DNA of 64,000 bases from Raphanus sativus. Lineage: Eukaryota; Streptophyta; Magnoliopsida; Brassicales; Brassicaceae. The position numbers and the translations under genes are program-made. The stretch lies in NCBI RefSeq assembly GCF_000801105.2, contig NC_079513.1, forward strand, positions 23,156,273 to 23,220,272, in the 5' to 3' direction. The notes beneath the pieces were generated by a model. It did not search any database. It was not told the origin of the DNA and saw nothing but the letters and a program-made list of their open reading frames with translations. How positions within the stretch are numbered: position 1 is the first letter of the stretch; the number at the start of each line of letters is the position of its first letter. Shown here piece by piece: positions 21,665 through 31,744 of the stretch.

Positions 21665-24088
21665 CTAGTCAACTGGTTGTGTACATTGTGGTTTCGTATG
21701 GCCAGTTTCCTTGCAGTTTGAGCATCTCCGTGCCCTGTGTTTCTTCCTGGGTTTGTGTCCCCTCATCCTAGATAGCTCCAACCAAGATTGCCATCTTGAT
21801 TTCTTCTGTCTCCCCGGACCACGCTTTACGTTTGGAGGAAAGCATTCTCGTTCCTCAATATGTTGTGACACGATAGGATATATATTCTCTGAGTATCCTG
21901 CATACAGATGATTCTTTGAGTAAAGTGGACATACAAGTGTGTCGATATGCACACCAGCATGTGTTCCAGCTGCTATAGCATGAGAGCAAGGTATTTTCTC
22001 CACTCCATAGACACCACAACCACACTTTACATGTTCCAAATCAACCGCACAGTCCATTTTGCCACCTTTGACAAAGAAACGCCATCCATCAATTGGTTCG
22101 ACCGTCATCGTATCCGCTATCTCTGATCGAACAGCAAGCAAGTATTCAACACCCCGGCTATGTACAGTTGGGAGACTCAAAGCATCTTGTCTCCTTTTCC
22201 AATACCATTTTCCTAACTTCTGCCTTATGAACTCCAGCAGGAACGGAATCGGAAATCCTCTTGCTCGCTTCAGTGCGGAATTAATAGATTCAGCGATGTT
22301 GCTTGTTTTTATGTTGAACCTGTTCCCCTTACAATAAACCCTTGACCATAGCTTGGCGTCGGCCTTCTCCAAATACGTTGCAAGTTCCGGGTTTGCACTC
22401 CGTATCTCAGCCATGTACCGGTTAAAATCGTGAACCGTGTGCGCATAAGCAGCCCCTTTCACCAAGTACATGAGATGTTTCCCTTTAAACTTTTTGACAA
22501 TGTTATCTTGAAGGTGATAATAACATATTCCTCGGGTTGCCCAAGGAAACACCTTCTCACACGCACTTTTAATGGCCGCGTGCCGGTCAGAGACTATCAC
22601 CAGAGGCTTGTCATGAGATATACAACTAGCCAATTTTGTGAAAAACCATTCCCAAGAAGGTTCATCTTCAGCATCCACGATCCCAAAAGCCAATGGGAAT
22701 ATCTGAAAATTGCCATCTTGTGCGGCTGCAACTAACATAACACCTCCATACTTTCCACTTAGGTGAGTTCCATCCACCACAATGACCCTTCTCTGATACT
22801 TAAAACCTTTGATAGAAGCTCCAAAAGAGAGAAATAGATACTTAAATCTTTTCTCAGAATCAAGTTCTATAGCCGTGATAGAATCAGGATTTGCAATGGA
22901 GATTTGCTCGAGATATGAAGGCAGACGCGAATACCCTTCTTCTGCTGATCCTCTCACCAATTTCTGTGCATATAACAGTGCTCTGTATGAAGTGGTGTAA
23001 TCAAGCGTCATGCCAAACATGTTCTTCATTGCATCAGTGATATGCTGTGGAGTTATCCCATCAATGATCCCAACACGATCAATGAAAAGACTACCAACAT
23101 ACTTTGGAGTACAGTGTCTCCGCTGAGCGATTCGGTCTCCAATTGAGCATAAATGTTTTTCCACATACTTTGTTACCCAAAACGTGTTTGACCCATGTTT
23201 CACACTCGCTCTGATCTTCCATCCACAACCGCTAACCCGACATATTGCCACAAGGAGAGTTTTTGTTGATTTGTATATTCTGAAAGAAAACCTACCCCTC
23301 ACTGCTGTCAACCGCAGCTCTGAAAGCAGTGCATCCTTGCTAACAAAACTCTGGTTGACATAGATGCTGGTACAATCCGATTTTCCTCCTTCAATAGCAT
23401 TTGTCTTAGCATATGTCTTTTCAATTTCTTCAAAACAAATATTATCATCATCTTCCTCGTCCTCATCTAGAACCTTTCCATAAAGACTGTAATCCCCACC
23501 ATTCTGATCCGTTTCACCAACAATAGTGTTATCAGCATCCTCCTCCCCATTTTCCTCCTCCCCATTTTCCTCCTCCCCATCTTGATTTTCATCTTCAACA
23601 GACTCATTATCACCAACATCTTCAAAACATTCATCAGCCTCATCATTATCACCAACATCTTCTTCCCATTCACCAGCTTCATCATTATCACCAACATCTT
23701 CTTCCCATTCACCAGCTTCATCATTATCACCAGCTTCTTCTCTTTTCTCTGAAACCGTTTCCACCTTGCTGCGGCTTGATACACAAAGACATACTCTATG
23801 CGTTTTGAGTATCTCGAGCAAGTTTCGAACTTGTCTATCACTTGTAACATGAATGGGAGGACTGCTTGGAGTCATCATCATTTCTGCTGGTAATGAGTAG
23901 CTAATCTCCACAGTCACTGATCTCATGTCCAGGTTATAATCTTCTTGAGCCATTGCAACAAGTTCAGCATGTGTTGAATCTTCATTCAATAAAAACAATC
24001 TTGCTCCTTTGAGATCATCAACCACAAAATCCCAACGGAAATCTCTCAACAACCATTCTCCATACACTGCATGTAACTTAAAAATCAT
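21665..24088 (-). CDS. MULE transposase with SWIM zinc finger
   Basis: Catalyses cut-and-paste movement of the element, acting in the nucleus on the terminal repeats. The open frame runs to 24148, but ATG at 24088 directly follows TTTGCAG, an intron acceptor, and begins conserved-looking sequence (MIFKLHAVYGEW), so it is preferred (807 residues). Domains: N-terminal PB1-like part; an acidic repeat block (GDNDEAGEWEEDV three times); Mu DNA-binding-like region with cysteines (CRVSGCGWKI...HLC); MULE transposase core with VVDGTHL (Asp), VSDRHAAI (Asp) and SNIAESINS (Glu); SWIM finger CGCGVYGVEKIPCSHAIAA; C-terminal CCHC knuckle CSNCKETGHTKPQC. No stop or frameshift interrupts it, so it looks functional. 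Confidence 0.93.
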   Translation of the reverse strand: MIFKLHAVYGEWLLRDFRWDFVVDDLKGARLFLLNEDSTHAELVAMAQEDYNLDMRSVTVEISYSLPAEMMMTPSSPPIHVTSDRQVRNLLEILKTHRVCLCVSSRSKVETVSEKREEAGDNDEAGEWEEDVGDNDEAGEWEEDVGDNDEADECFEDVGDNESVEDENQDGEEENGEEENGEEDADNTIVGETDQNGGDYSLYGKVLDEDEEDDDNICFEEIEKTYAKTNAIEGGKSDCTSIYVNQSFVSKDALLSELRLTAVRGRFSFRIYKSTKTLLVAICRVSGCGWKIRASVKHGSNTFWVTKYVEKHLCSIGDRIAQRRHCTPKYVGSLFIDRVGIIDGITPQHITDAMKNMFGMTLDYTTSYRALLYAQKLVRGSAEEGYSRLPSYLEQISIANPDSITAIELDSEKRFKYLFLSFGASIKGFKYQRRVIVVDGTHLSGKYGGVMLVAAAQDGNFQIFPLAFGIVDAEDEPSWEWFFTKLASCISHDKPLVIVSDRHAAIKSACEKVFPWATRGICYYHLQDNIVKKFKGKHLMYLVKGAAYAHTVHDFNRYMAEIRSANPELATYLEKADAKLWSRVYCKGNRFNIKTSNIAESINSALKRARGFPIPFLLEFIRQKLGKWYWKRRQDALSLPTVHSRGVEYLLAVRSEIADTMTVEPIDGWRFFVKGGKMDCAVDLEHVKCGCGVYGVEKIPCSHAIAAGTHAGVHIDTLVCPLYSKNHLYAGYSENIYPIVSQHIEERECFPPNVKRGPGRQKKSRWQSWLELSRMRGHKPRKKHRARRCSNCKETGHTKPQCTQPVD

Positions 24089-24159
24089 CTGCAAATATTC
24101 AAAATAAAACACATTAGTAAACATAGAGAAAATGAAGAAGTTCAACAAACATTATCGCA

Positions 24160-25000
24160 GACGACTTAGATTTAAGTCGTCCAGAAGACTTAAAGGTAAG
24201 TCGTCTAAAGAGGTCACTTTTGCAATTGAAAATTAAAAGGGACGACTTAATTCTAAGTCGTCCGGCTTTGTTTGTTAAAAAAAAAAATTCAGACGACTTA
24301 TATATAAGTCGTCTACGAAAAACGGGCTAGTTTTGCATTTGACCGAATCGTGTCAGATCTTTGACTATTTCTGGACGACTTATAAATCAGTCGTCTCTGG
24401 AAAGTAAAAATTTCAATATTTTATTCAAACTAGACGACTTACACGTAAGTCGTCCCAGGTTAGTTTTGTAATTGAAAAATAAAACTTGAAATTTAACTTT
24501 CTCCAGACGACTTAACTAAAAGTCGTCCAGCTAGACGACTTAATTTAAGGTCGTCCGGGATAAGCAAGGTTTGGACGACTTAATTGGGAAAAATTCTGGA
24601 CGACTTTGCTTTCCCCGGACGACTTTAAATTAAGTCTTCTGACGGGACGACTTTATATTATGTCGTCTGGTAAAAATTAAATTATGAAGTTTTATTTTTC
24701 AACTACAAAACTAACCTAAGACGACTTACACGTAAGTCGTCTAGTTTAATAAAATATTGAAATTTTAACTTTCCGAGAGACGACTGAATTATAAGTCGTC
24801 CAGAAATAGTCAAAGATCTGACACGATTCGGTCAAATGCAAAACTAGCCTGTTTCTCGTAGACGACTTATATATAAGTCGTCTGGACTGTTTTTTTTCAC
24901 CAAACAAAGCTGGACGACTTAGTTTAAGTCGTCCGTTTGACCAGAAGACTCATCAGTAAGTCTTCTACATACAGATGACTTACTTGTAAGTCTTCTACGC
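24160..25000. repeat. long inverted repeat with GTCGTC motifs upstream of the transposase
   Basis: Two arms of about 260 bases, roughly 24240-24505 and 24672-24940, are near-perfect reverse complements; for example GCATTTGACCGAATCGTGTC in the left arm reappears inverted in the right. The central part of about 170 bases holds more GTCGTC/GACGAC motifs. By eye the arms agree at roughly nine of ten positions. The region is 5' of the transposase ATG and 3' of the element's right end, so it is promoter, leader or 5' intron. Confidence 0.9.
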
Positions 25001-25516
25001 GAACAGATTTTGAAAAAAATTCAAATTCGTACCTTCAACTAGGTGAGATGACTTTGTTTGCACACAGGGTCTTCTCCAACCACCCAGAACCTCAAACGAA
25101 AGCAACCGTAAGTCAAAACGAAAGAAATATGGCTCCAAACAATTTTGAATCAAAAGCTTCAGTTTTTTGGATGAATATGGAGAGAAAGTGAAAGAAATGT
25201 TGTTTTTAGTTCATAACAATTGAAACAGAGAGAGTGTAAAGAGATTTACGTGCATTAAAGGGCATTAAAAGCTCCAAACAGTTCGTACAAGGTTGTTCCC
25301 ACTATTCATGGCAGTGGCAATATTGTAAATACTTGAAGAAAATGAGGTTGAGACAGTAAAGAAGCCATTTTCGAAAAAAAAAAAAAAAAAGGGTTAATGG
25401 CATTTTCGTAGATAAAATGCAGATGTGGGGTTAAAAACTCAAAAAAAAAATGAGTCAAAAGAAAAGGTTAGTTTTCTGTTTGAATTCAAGTTTTGAGTCA
25501 CTTTTGCAATAAGCCC

Positions 25517-25525
25517 TACTATTAT
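25517..25525. repeat. target-site duplication of the MULE, right copy
   Basis: TACTATTAT, identical to 15356-15364. Confidence 0.9.
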
Positions 25526-25840
25526 TACTAAAATGCTGTTACAGAGTGTGATATATCATATATGGAGAGAACGTAATGCAAAGATACACAACCAGCCATG
25601 GATTACCACTGATCAAATGAGAAGAAGGATTGATAAGGCTATTCGAAACAGGATTAGCTCTTTGCGGTACAAGTATGATCATAAGTATGGAGGACTTCTC
25701 CAGCGTTGGTTTGAGATCACTGCATAGTCTATTTTGTTTTCTCTTCCTATTCTTTAGAGAAACCATAGCCTAGAGATAGAGTTTTGTATATAACATTTTT
25801 TTATTGATCAATAAATTTTAAATTTCATCAAAAAAAAAAC
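25526..25840 (+). mobile_element. LINE fragment, right part with 3' end and poly-A
   Basis: Frame LLQSVIYHIWRERNAKIHNQ through RWFEITA, then a stop at 25725, is the usual C-terminus of plant LINE ORF2 (region after the zinc-binding reverse transcriptase domain). It is followed by an untranslated tail, an AATAAA-like signal (CAATAAATTTT) and a poly-A of ten bases at 25830-25839. The LINE is strongly 5'-truncated (about 375 bases in total). Confidence 0.8.
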
Positions 25841-26745
25841 TTGTTTATGTATTTTCGACTTTCTTCCTCTCTTTTCTCCATTCGGTAGACTTTACCACTC
25901 TTAAAAACCCTTATGAAACCTGCAATAATCCTGCTCTAAAGAGGCTAACTGAAACGCACTACAGCATATTATGTTTAAATGAAAACTAGATGACTTCCCA
26001 AGTTGAATAATGTCATTTAAATATTATTTACGCGCTGTCAGAAAAAAATACTTACGGTAAATAAGTTTTGTACATATTTAAAATTTATAATAATTTCAGT
26101 AAATTAAATTTTTGATAAAAATAGAGAAATTTTGATCGTTTAATAAATTAAAAATATTTAAATATTATTACATTATATTAATCATCTTAATCTATGCATC
26201 TCATATATGAAAAAAGAAAATTTACAATATACGAATTGTGATACATATCAAATATTTATGTCAAATTTAGAAAACAGTAAGCTTGAAAAGATTCTATTAT
26301 ATTACTTGGATTAATATAAATTTATTTTGAGATTTTAAAAATATTGCTTTTTGTCATAAACAAATATTAATTATTAAGTATACTTTAATTGTGTACACAA
26401 TAATCAACAATGAAGGTATACTCAATAATTAATATTTTTTGATATTATTTATTTACTATAATGGCATTATTCAATTTGAAAAGCCATATATTTGATTTTT
26501 TCAATATATTTAAGAATACTTTAATTGTGTACACAATAATTTTATAACACGTGTTGTGTTCTCAATACATATATAAATAATTAAATAAATAGAAGTACGA
26601 TTATAACATAGTTATTATACTATTATGTAAGAATTGAACGTGCTTATTAATTATATTTTCATAATTTTAGATAATTCTACTTATTTATCATGTTCTTAAC
26701 GATTTTAAATAATGAGTCATTAATTTATATGTAACTTCTTCTTGT
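25841..26745. other. AT-rich intergenic, nothing supported
   Basis: Very AT-rich. The word TTAATTGTGTACACAATAAT recurs (about 26385 and 26518), a small local repeat. No coding signal. Confidence 0.55.
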
Positions 26746-26890
26746 AAAATCTGAGATGCTTTTATTGAATGTGTTTTTCTTCAGTATTTAATAAATGTTT
26801 TGATTAGGCTTTAGACACTTTTTCACTTAGTACAATAAATACATCTGATAGCTGAAGAAAAAAACATTCAATAAAAGCATCTCAGATTTT
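26746..26890. repeat. 39-bp inverted repeat (MITE or hairpin precursor)
   Basis: Arms 26746-26784 and 26852-26890 are almost perfect reverse complements around a 67-base loop; the outer part reads AAAATCTGAGATGCTTTTAT. The size suits either a small MITE or an RNA hairpin. No clear target duplication was found. Confidence 0.75.
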
Positions 26891-27005
26891 GTCAAAAATC
26901 TATTTATACTATTTTTTGATAAATAAATTTAATTATCTGTTATATTCTCTATAATTTTATTTATTTATTTATTATATTCTTAACTATTCTTATCATAAAT
27001 GTTTT

Positions 27006-27229
27006 GAATTGGTGTACGAATTGACACTGATCATACATGTGTCAAACAGAAAATGCGACGAAATTATTTTTTTCTTTTTTAATTACAACCAAAGGTGCAT
27101 GTCATATAATTATGGACAAGTGGCAATCCTGTAATGGAAACTGACGAAAAACCATGGGTAGTGCCCAAAACAAGATAATGAACCCACTACCGAAAATAAG
27201 GGCATAACTGTCAATTCGTACACCAATTC
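27006..27229. mobile_element. MITE with perfect 21-bp terminal inverted repeats
   Basis: GAATTGGTGTACGAATTGAC (27006) is the exact reverse complement of the sequence ending at 27229; 21 of 21 positions match. The 224-base length and non-coding interior fit a MITE. No target duplication is obvious, so the superfamily is open. Confidence 0.7.
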
Positions 27230-27528
27230 GCGACTTTTCTCGAAAAAGCAACTTCGAGAATCGTAACCGATTAGCGCTTAATAAGATGGGTTTAATTAAA
27301 AAAAAAGATTAGTAATCATATTTACAAAAAAAACACTTTTTCTTTTTTTTCTCTGTCTTCATTAATGTAAACTTTGATCATCGGATTTGGTGAAACATCT
27401 AAACCATTGAAAGTACTCTTTTCCTTTTCGGTACTGATTTGAGACACAGTGTTAGCTTTCTTGATCCTCTTCTGTCGGTGTGTTCCGTTTGATGGGAGTT
27501 ATTATTTCCCGGGGAAATTACTTTTGAC
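27230..27528 (+). other. 5' flank and leader of the RING gene
   Basis: CT- and T-rich sequence (TTTTTTCTCTGTCTTC near 27345) typical of a plant promoter and 5' leader precedes the ATG at 27529. No distinct TATA box is obvious. Confidence 0.4.
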
Positions 27529-29141
27529 ATGGCTGCCAAACTGTCTTTCAAGGACTCTCTTAAAGCTCTTGAAGCCGATATTCAACACGCTAACACTCTG
27601 TAAAACCCTCGTTTCCTCTGCTTTTTTCTGATTCTAAAAGTCTCGATCTCTTTGCATATAGCTGTGTATGTTAGGTGATGTCAGGTCCAAGCTAAGCTAC
27701 AGCTTAATCTCTCCGTTCTTCCCCCCCCCCCCCCCTTTTTTTACTTTTCCTCTGTTTGGTTTGCATGTAAGAGTTTCCTTCTTGTTCGAATTGAAAATCT
27801 GTGAAAAAACTTTATGTAGCTTGATTTAGGTCAACCAGTGGGGTATGTGGTTACTTCTTACGGTGTTAGACTTGGGAAACTGTACTCAGTTGATCACTAA
27901 GTTTAGGGTTTATCTAGACACTAACTGTTTTAGCTCAAAATGACCTCAGTTTTGTCTTGGGATTCTTCTTCTTAACTAAGTTGACTTGTGGTTAACATCT
28001 CAGTGACTTTTTTTTAGCCTAATCACTAATGTCTTCTCGATCAATGTTTGAACTTAATAGTCAAATGTTATAGCCATACTTTTGCATGCTTGAATCTTTT
28101 GATGCCCTTATTAACCAAAAAAAAAAAAAAGCATATTGTTAGTAATGGACTTTTATTGAGTATTTCTTCTTATTATATTTCTCAAAATGAATGTACAGAG
28201 CTTTAGACCACCCTCGGGAGAAGGATGGAGGACGTGTGCAGATGAGATTGTCATACAGCCCAGCTGCTCAGTTCTTTCTTTTTCTTGTACAATGGACTGA
28301 TTGTCACCTCGCTGGTACCCTCGGCTTGCTCAGAGTCCTTATCTATATGGTACTTCCTCTTTTTCTTCCCTCTTTTGCTTTACTGCATTCACACTCTTCG
28401 TCATTGTTTTGATTAATTCGTTGAGCTAAAACTTGATTCCAGACTTACGCAGATGGGAAAACCACAATGTCGGTTTATGAAAGAAAAGCCAGTATCAGAG
28501 AGTTCTATGGTATATGTTCTGTTTTTGCTGATATAATTTCTAGTTAACGAGTTTGATATTGTTTTATTAATATGCTTTATTTTATTTTATATTTGTAGCT
28601 GTTATATTCCCTTCCTTGTTACAACTACAAAGGGGAATCACAGACCTCGAAGACCGTAAACAAAAAGAGGTCTGCAGCATGCGGTACAGAAAGAAGGATG
28701 AGAGCAAAAAGTGTGAGCTCTCGGAGATTGAGATGGAGCGGGAAGAAGAATGTGGAATCTGTATGGAGATGAACAGCTTGGTCGTGCTGCCTAACTGTAC
28801 GCATTCTCTTTGTATCAAATGCTATCACGATTGGTAAGCTAGTCACTTCAAGAGCTTCCACTTTTTTTTGTTTGTTTGAAGTGTTTTTGTTTTCTGAAGA
28901 AAGTGGTAATGTTTTATTCTTTAGGAGAGGGAGGTCGCAGTCATGCCCTTTCTGCAGAGACAGTCTTAAGAGAGTGGATTCAGGTGATCTTTGGATGTTC
29001 TTGGAGAACACCGATACAGTGAACCCCTCTGTGATCGCTAGAGAGAATCAGAGACGGTTGTTTGTGTATATTGAGAAGTTACCACTGGTGGTTCCAGATC
29101 AAGCGTTTGCCTCTTCTCCTTACGATTCCCATGTGAGGTGA
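27529..29141 (+). CDS. RING-type E3 ubiquitin ligase, AIRP2-like
   Basis: Exons 27529-27599, 28199-28349, 28443-28509, 28599-28833 and 28925-29141 join in frame to 246 residues. The N-terminal half (MAAKLSFKDSLKALEADIQH, then RLSYSPAAQFFLFLVQWTDC) is the helical region specific to this plant family. The RING lies at about residues 160-200: CGICMEMNSLVVLPNCTHSL, CIKCYHDW then SCPFCRDSL, a full C3HC4 set. It probably transfers ubiquitin from E2 enzymes to cytosolic substrates; Arabidopsis AIRP2 acts in abscisic acid and drought responses (family knowledge). From memory At5g58787, a neighbour of the cis-prenyltransferase cluster, encodes this type, so gene order is conserved. Length is normal. 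Confidence 0.9.
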
Positions 29142-30156
29142 AACAAGAAAACAAAAAAAAAAGGTGTAAACCGGTTCTGGTGAATCTTTACATGTATCTA
29201 TTTATTAGAAGTTAGGAGAAGTAGTAGCAGTCTTGTCCTTTTTTAATACTCTGTTTTTCTTTACCATATTTTCTTGGGAAAGTTCCACTTCCTTCATGCT
29301 TTTTGTGCATTTGGTTGTTGGTTCCCATTTACTTATTTACAAGCATAAACCTTTCTCTTCAAAAAGTGTGTATTCACAATCAAATTACGGTTGTTGTTGC
29401 CTATTCAAGTATTAAGATCAGAGATTGTGGACTACACAACCATGTTGTTAAAAGAACCGTCATACCTCTTCTACTAAATTTAGTAAAACGTTATTTTAAA
29501 ACTATTTTCTCAAGTATCTAAGTAAACGAAGTCTATGATCCAAGGAGACTGAAACAAAGGTTCACAACTTATAGGTTGTTAGAAAAAGAGAAAGAAAATC
29601 AAAAACTAGTAGTATGGAGGGACACTTACTATATTGATATCAAGTGGTATTGCCTTTGCGTTGTCAATATTTTCTCAGTTGTAGGCTGTAGCTAGAATCT
29701 TGGGAGTTGAAATTCTTGATCATTAGCTTACACAGATGTTTTTCTCTGTAAATGTCTTTATTTTACAATTTTATCCTTTGCATTTACAGATGTCAGATTG
29801 ATTAGTACATGAGACACCGAGTCCACTATTCAGTCCTAAACACTATACCTGCAAAGTACTTGCCATTGAATTATTTTCCTGCTGAATCTCTATCTCAGTT
29901 GATTCTCGTGACCTATCCCAACGTTCAAGAATTTGTTAAGATGCGAATTACGCGCTTTGTATTTATTTAGACATTGTTTAGATCAATCTCTAAAATGTTG
30001 TTTCACTTATAACTGAGTTACTGTCACTAGACCAGACTGATTTTTTAGAACACTGAGATCTCTACAATATACCACCTTAAATGTGTAGCTATCTATCTAA
30101 AGTGCGATAAAAAAAAATTACTAACTGAACATGTTATTTTTCAGAAGTTTACATTG

Positions 30157-30296
30157 TCAGTTAAATTGTCAAATATTCTGGGCCAAAATCACTGCCACCG
30201 TAGTCTCCACCATCGTGGCCCTTACGGTAAAGTCTTAGTCTTCTTGACGGCATTGGTAGTCTTGCCCATTCATTGTATTCCTTAACACAGGATATT
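30157..30296 (-). pseudogene. possible gene fragment, glycine-rich
   Basis: Minus-strand frame VKEYNEWARLPMPSRRLRLY followed by RKGHDGGDYGGSDFGP and a stop. The GC content rises locally and the composition looks protein-like, but no start, no splice context and no family were recognised. It may be a relic exon or chance. Confidence 0.25.
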
Positions 30297-30692
30297 GTCG
30301 AACTCATGACACCAATACGTACAGTCTAAATCGGTTGAGGCAGCATAAAATACCGATATATGAACCATATTATCATCAACGTTATACTTATACATAAAAA
30401 ATTATGTATATATATCATCAGTTTTTTTTGTCAACATATATATCATCAGTATATCGGACCATATTAGTTTTTTTGGTTTTATGGGTTTTCTCTCTTTCTT
30501 TCTTTTTCGATCATCTGAAATTCATTAAGTGAAAGTAGTAGAGGTTCTCCATGAACTTGCTGGCTTTGTTTGTTTGTATGTTTGTAATCTCTGCTACTTT
30601 CACTCAACGAATTTCAGATAATAATAAAAGGAGGGGGGTTCTCTCTTTCATGTCAAGTAATGTATTACAAAACAAACAAAATGGTGCGATAA

Positions 30693-30727
<35 letters not shown>

Positions 30728-31635
30728 ATATTATCTGTTGCTCGTCTCTTTCATCAAGCCCGTCTAATTTTAAGAAACATCTAGTAAGAGGACAACACCC
30801 AAATCATAGCTTTACTGAGAAAACATTAGTTAGAAAGTATTTCTTTCGGATTAAAAGGTATATAAGCAAGACATTATTTATGTTTAAGAGTACGTTACTC
30901 AAAAGCATTAAGTATAAACAATTGTAGTCAAACAAATGATTAATTCCTTGCATATCTATATTCCATGTTTTCATTTGGCGGCATTTAGATTACCATTGAT
31001 GGGTCTCTCCATCTACTACTTCGTCAGTTACACATTTACAAAAATAATCTAGACTAGTCTTTACGGGATATAAATCATTTAATATTTACTACTTAGCTGA
31101 AGGTCAACCCACTAATCCTTCCTCTTAACTTCCATTTGGCATATTACACGTTGTTGACTAGCTCATTATATTAATATCAGTCTTTGCTATTTAGATATTA
31201 TTATTTAGTGGAAATGTGTTGCTTATATTGAAAAATGAAAATAAAGACTGACAAAAATTCATGAGTTTGATGCCAAACAAGTAATCTTTAGAAAATCATT
31301 GGATATTATTCTATAATCAACTTTTATTTCTTCAGAAAATAATGGCGTCATCATATAGAGTATATATAACATAATAGGAAGAATCTTTGGAGAAATATTG
31401 ATATGAAATTTAGTGACTAATAGGGATGGATAAATATAGTAATCAATTAAATATCAATATTTTGTATTTATCATATTTTGTAGTTTTTCTTATATAGCTT
31501 TTTATTTTTAACTTCGAAGGCATAAATTTATTTTTCGTTAATTTTTTTGTATAAACTAATTAAAAAGTTGAGAGCTATAACGTTAATTTTATAAATAAAA
31601 TATCAGAATTAATGAAATTTAATGGCTCATTGAGT

Positions 31636-31643
31636 TTATATAG
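31636..31643 (+). promoter_or_regulatory. probable TATA box of the MYB gene
   Basis: TTTATATAG about 105 bases upstream of the ATG at 31745, followed by a CT-rich leader. Confidence 0.4.
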
Positions 31644-31744
31644 CAACTCACTAACTTCTCCCATATTCTATGTTACTAGCTAAACTCACTCCTTCTTTGT
31701 GTTCTCCTTTCCATTCTAATTAATCTTCTCTCTTTTTTTTTCCC

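Larger units (their letters stand above)
15365..25516. mobile_element. complete Kaonashi-type Mutator-like element with Ulp1 protease gene and transposase
   Basis: A 10,152-base element bounded by identical 9-bp target duplications. The ends are short imperfect inverted repeats: left GGGAGAATTACC then GTGACTCAAAACTTG, right (reverse complement) GGGCTTATTGC then GTGACTCAAAACTTG. Inside are two intact convergent genes, a six-exon DUF1985/Ulp1-like gene on plus and a MULE transposase on minus, separated by about 730 bases. All non-coding parts carry GTCGTC/GACGAC palindromic minisatellites. Known family: plant MULEs that mobilise Ulp1-like protease genes (Kaonashi elements). Intact genes and identical target duplications suggest recent insertion and possible autonomy. 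Confidence 0.92.
29142..31744. other. intergenic between RING gene and MYB119
   Basis: 2.6 kb of AT-rich DNA. Apart from the small glycine-rich open stretch noted separately near 30160-30295 and a TA microsatellite at 30694-30722, no feature is supported. Arabidopsis has subtilase genes in this interval (from memory); no subtilase motif was found here. Confidence 0.5.

Noticed and set aside
23467..23850. Methionine/lysine-rich minus-strand frame
   Set aside because: Alternative frame across the acidic repeats of the MULE transposase.
15365..25516. Interpretation of the 10-kb element as an LTR retrotransposon or virus-derived insert
   Set aside because: There are no LTRs, reverse transcriptase or integrase; the transposase, SWIM finger and 9-bp duplications identify a Mutator-like DNA transposon.
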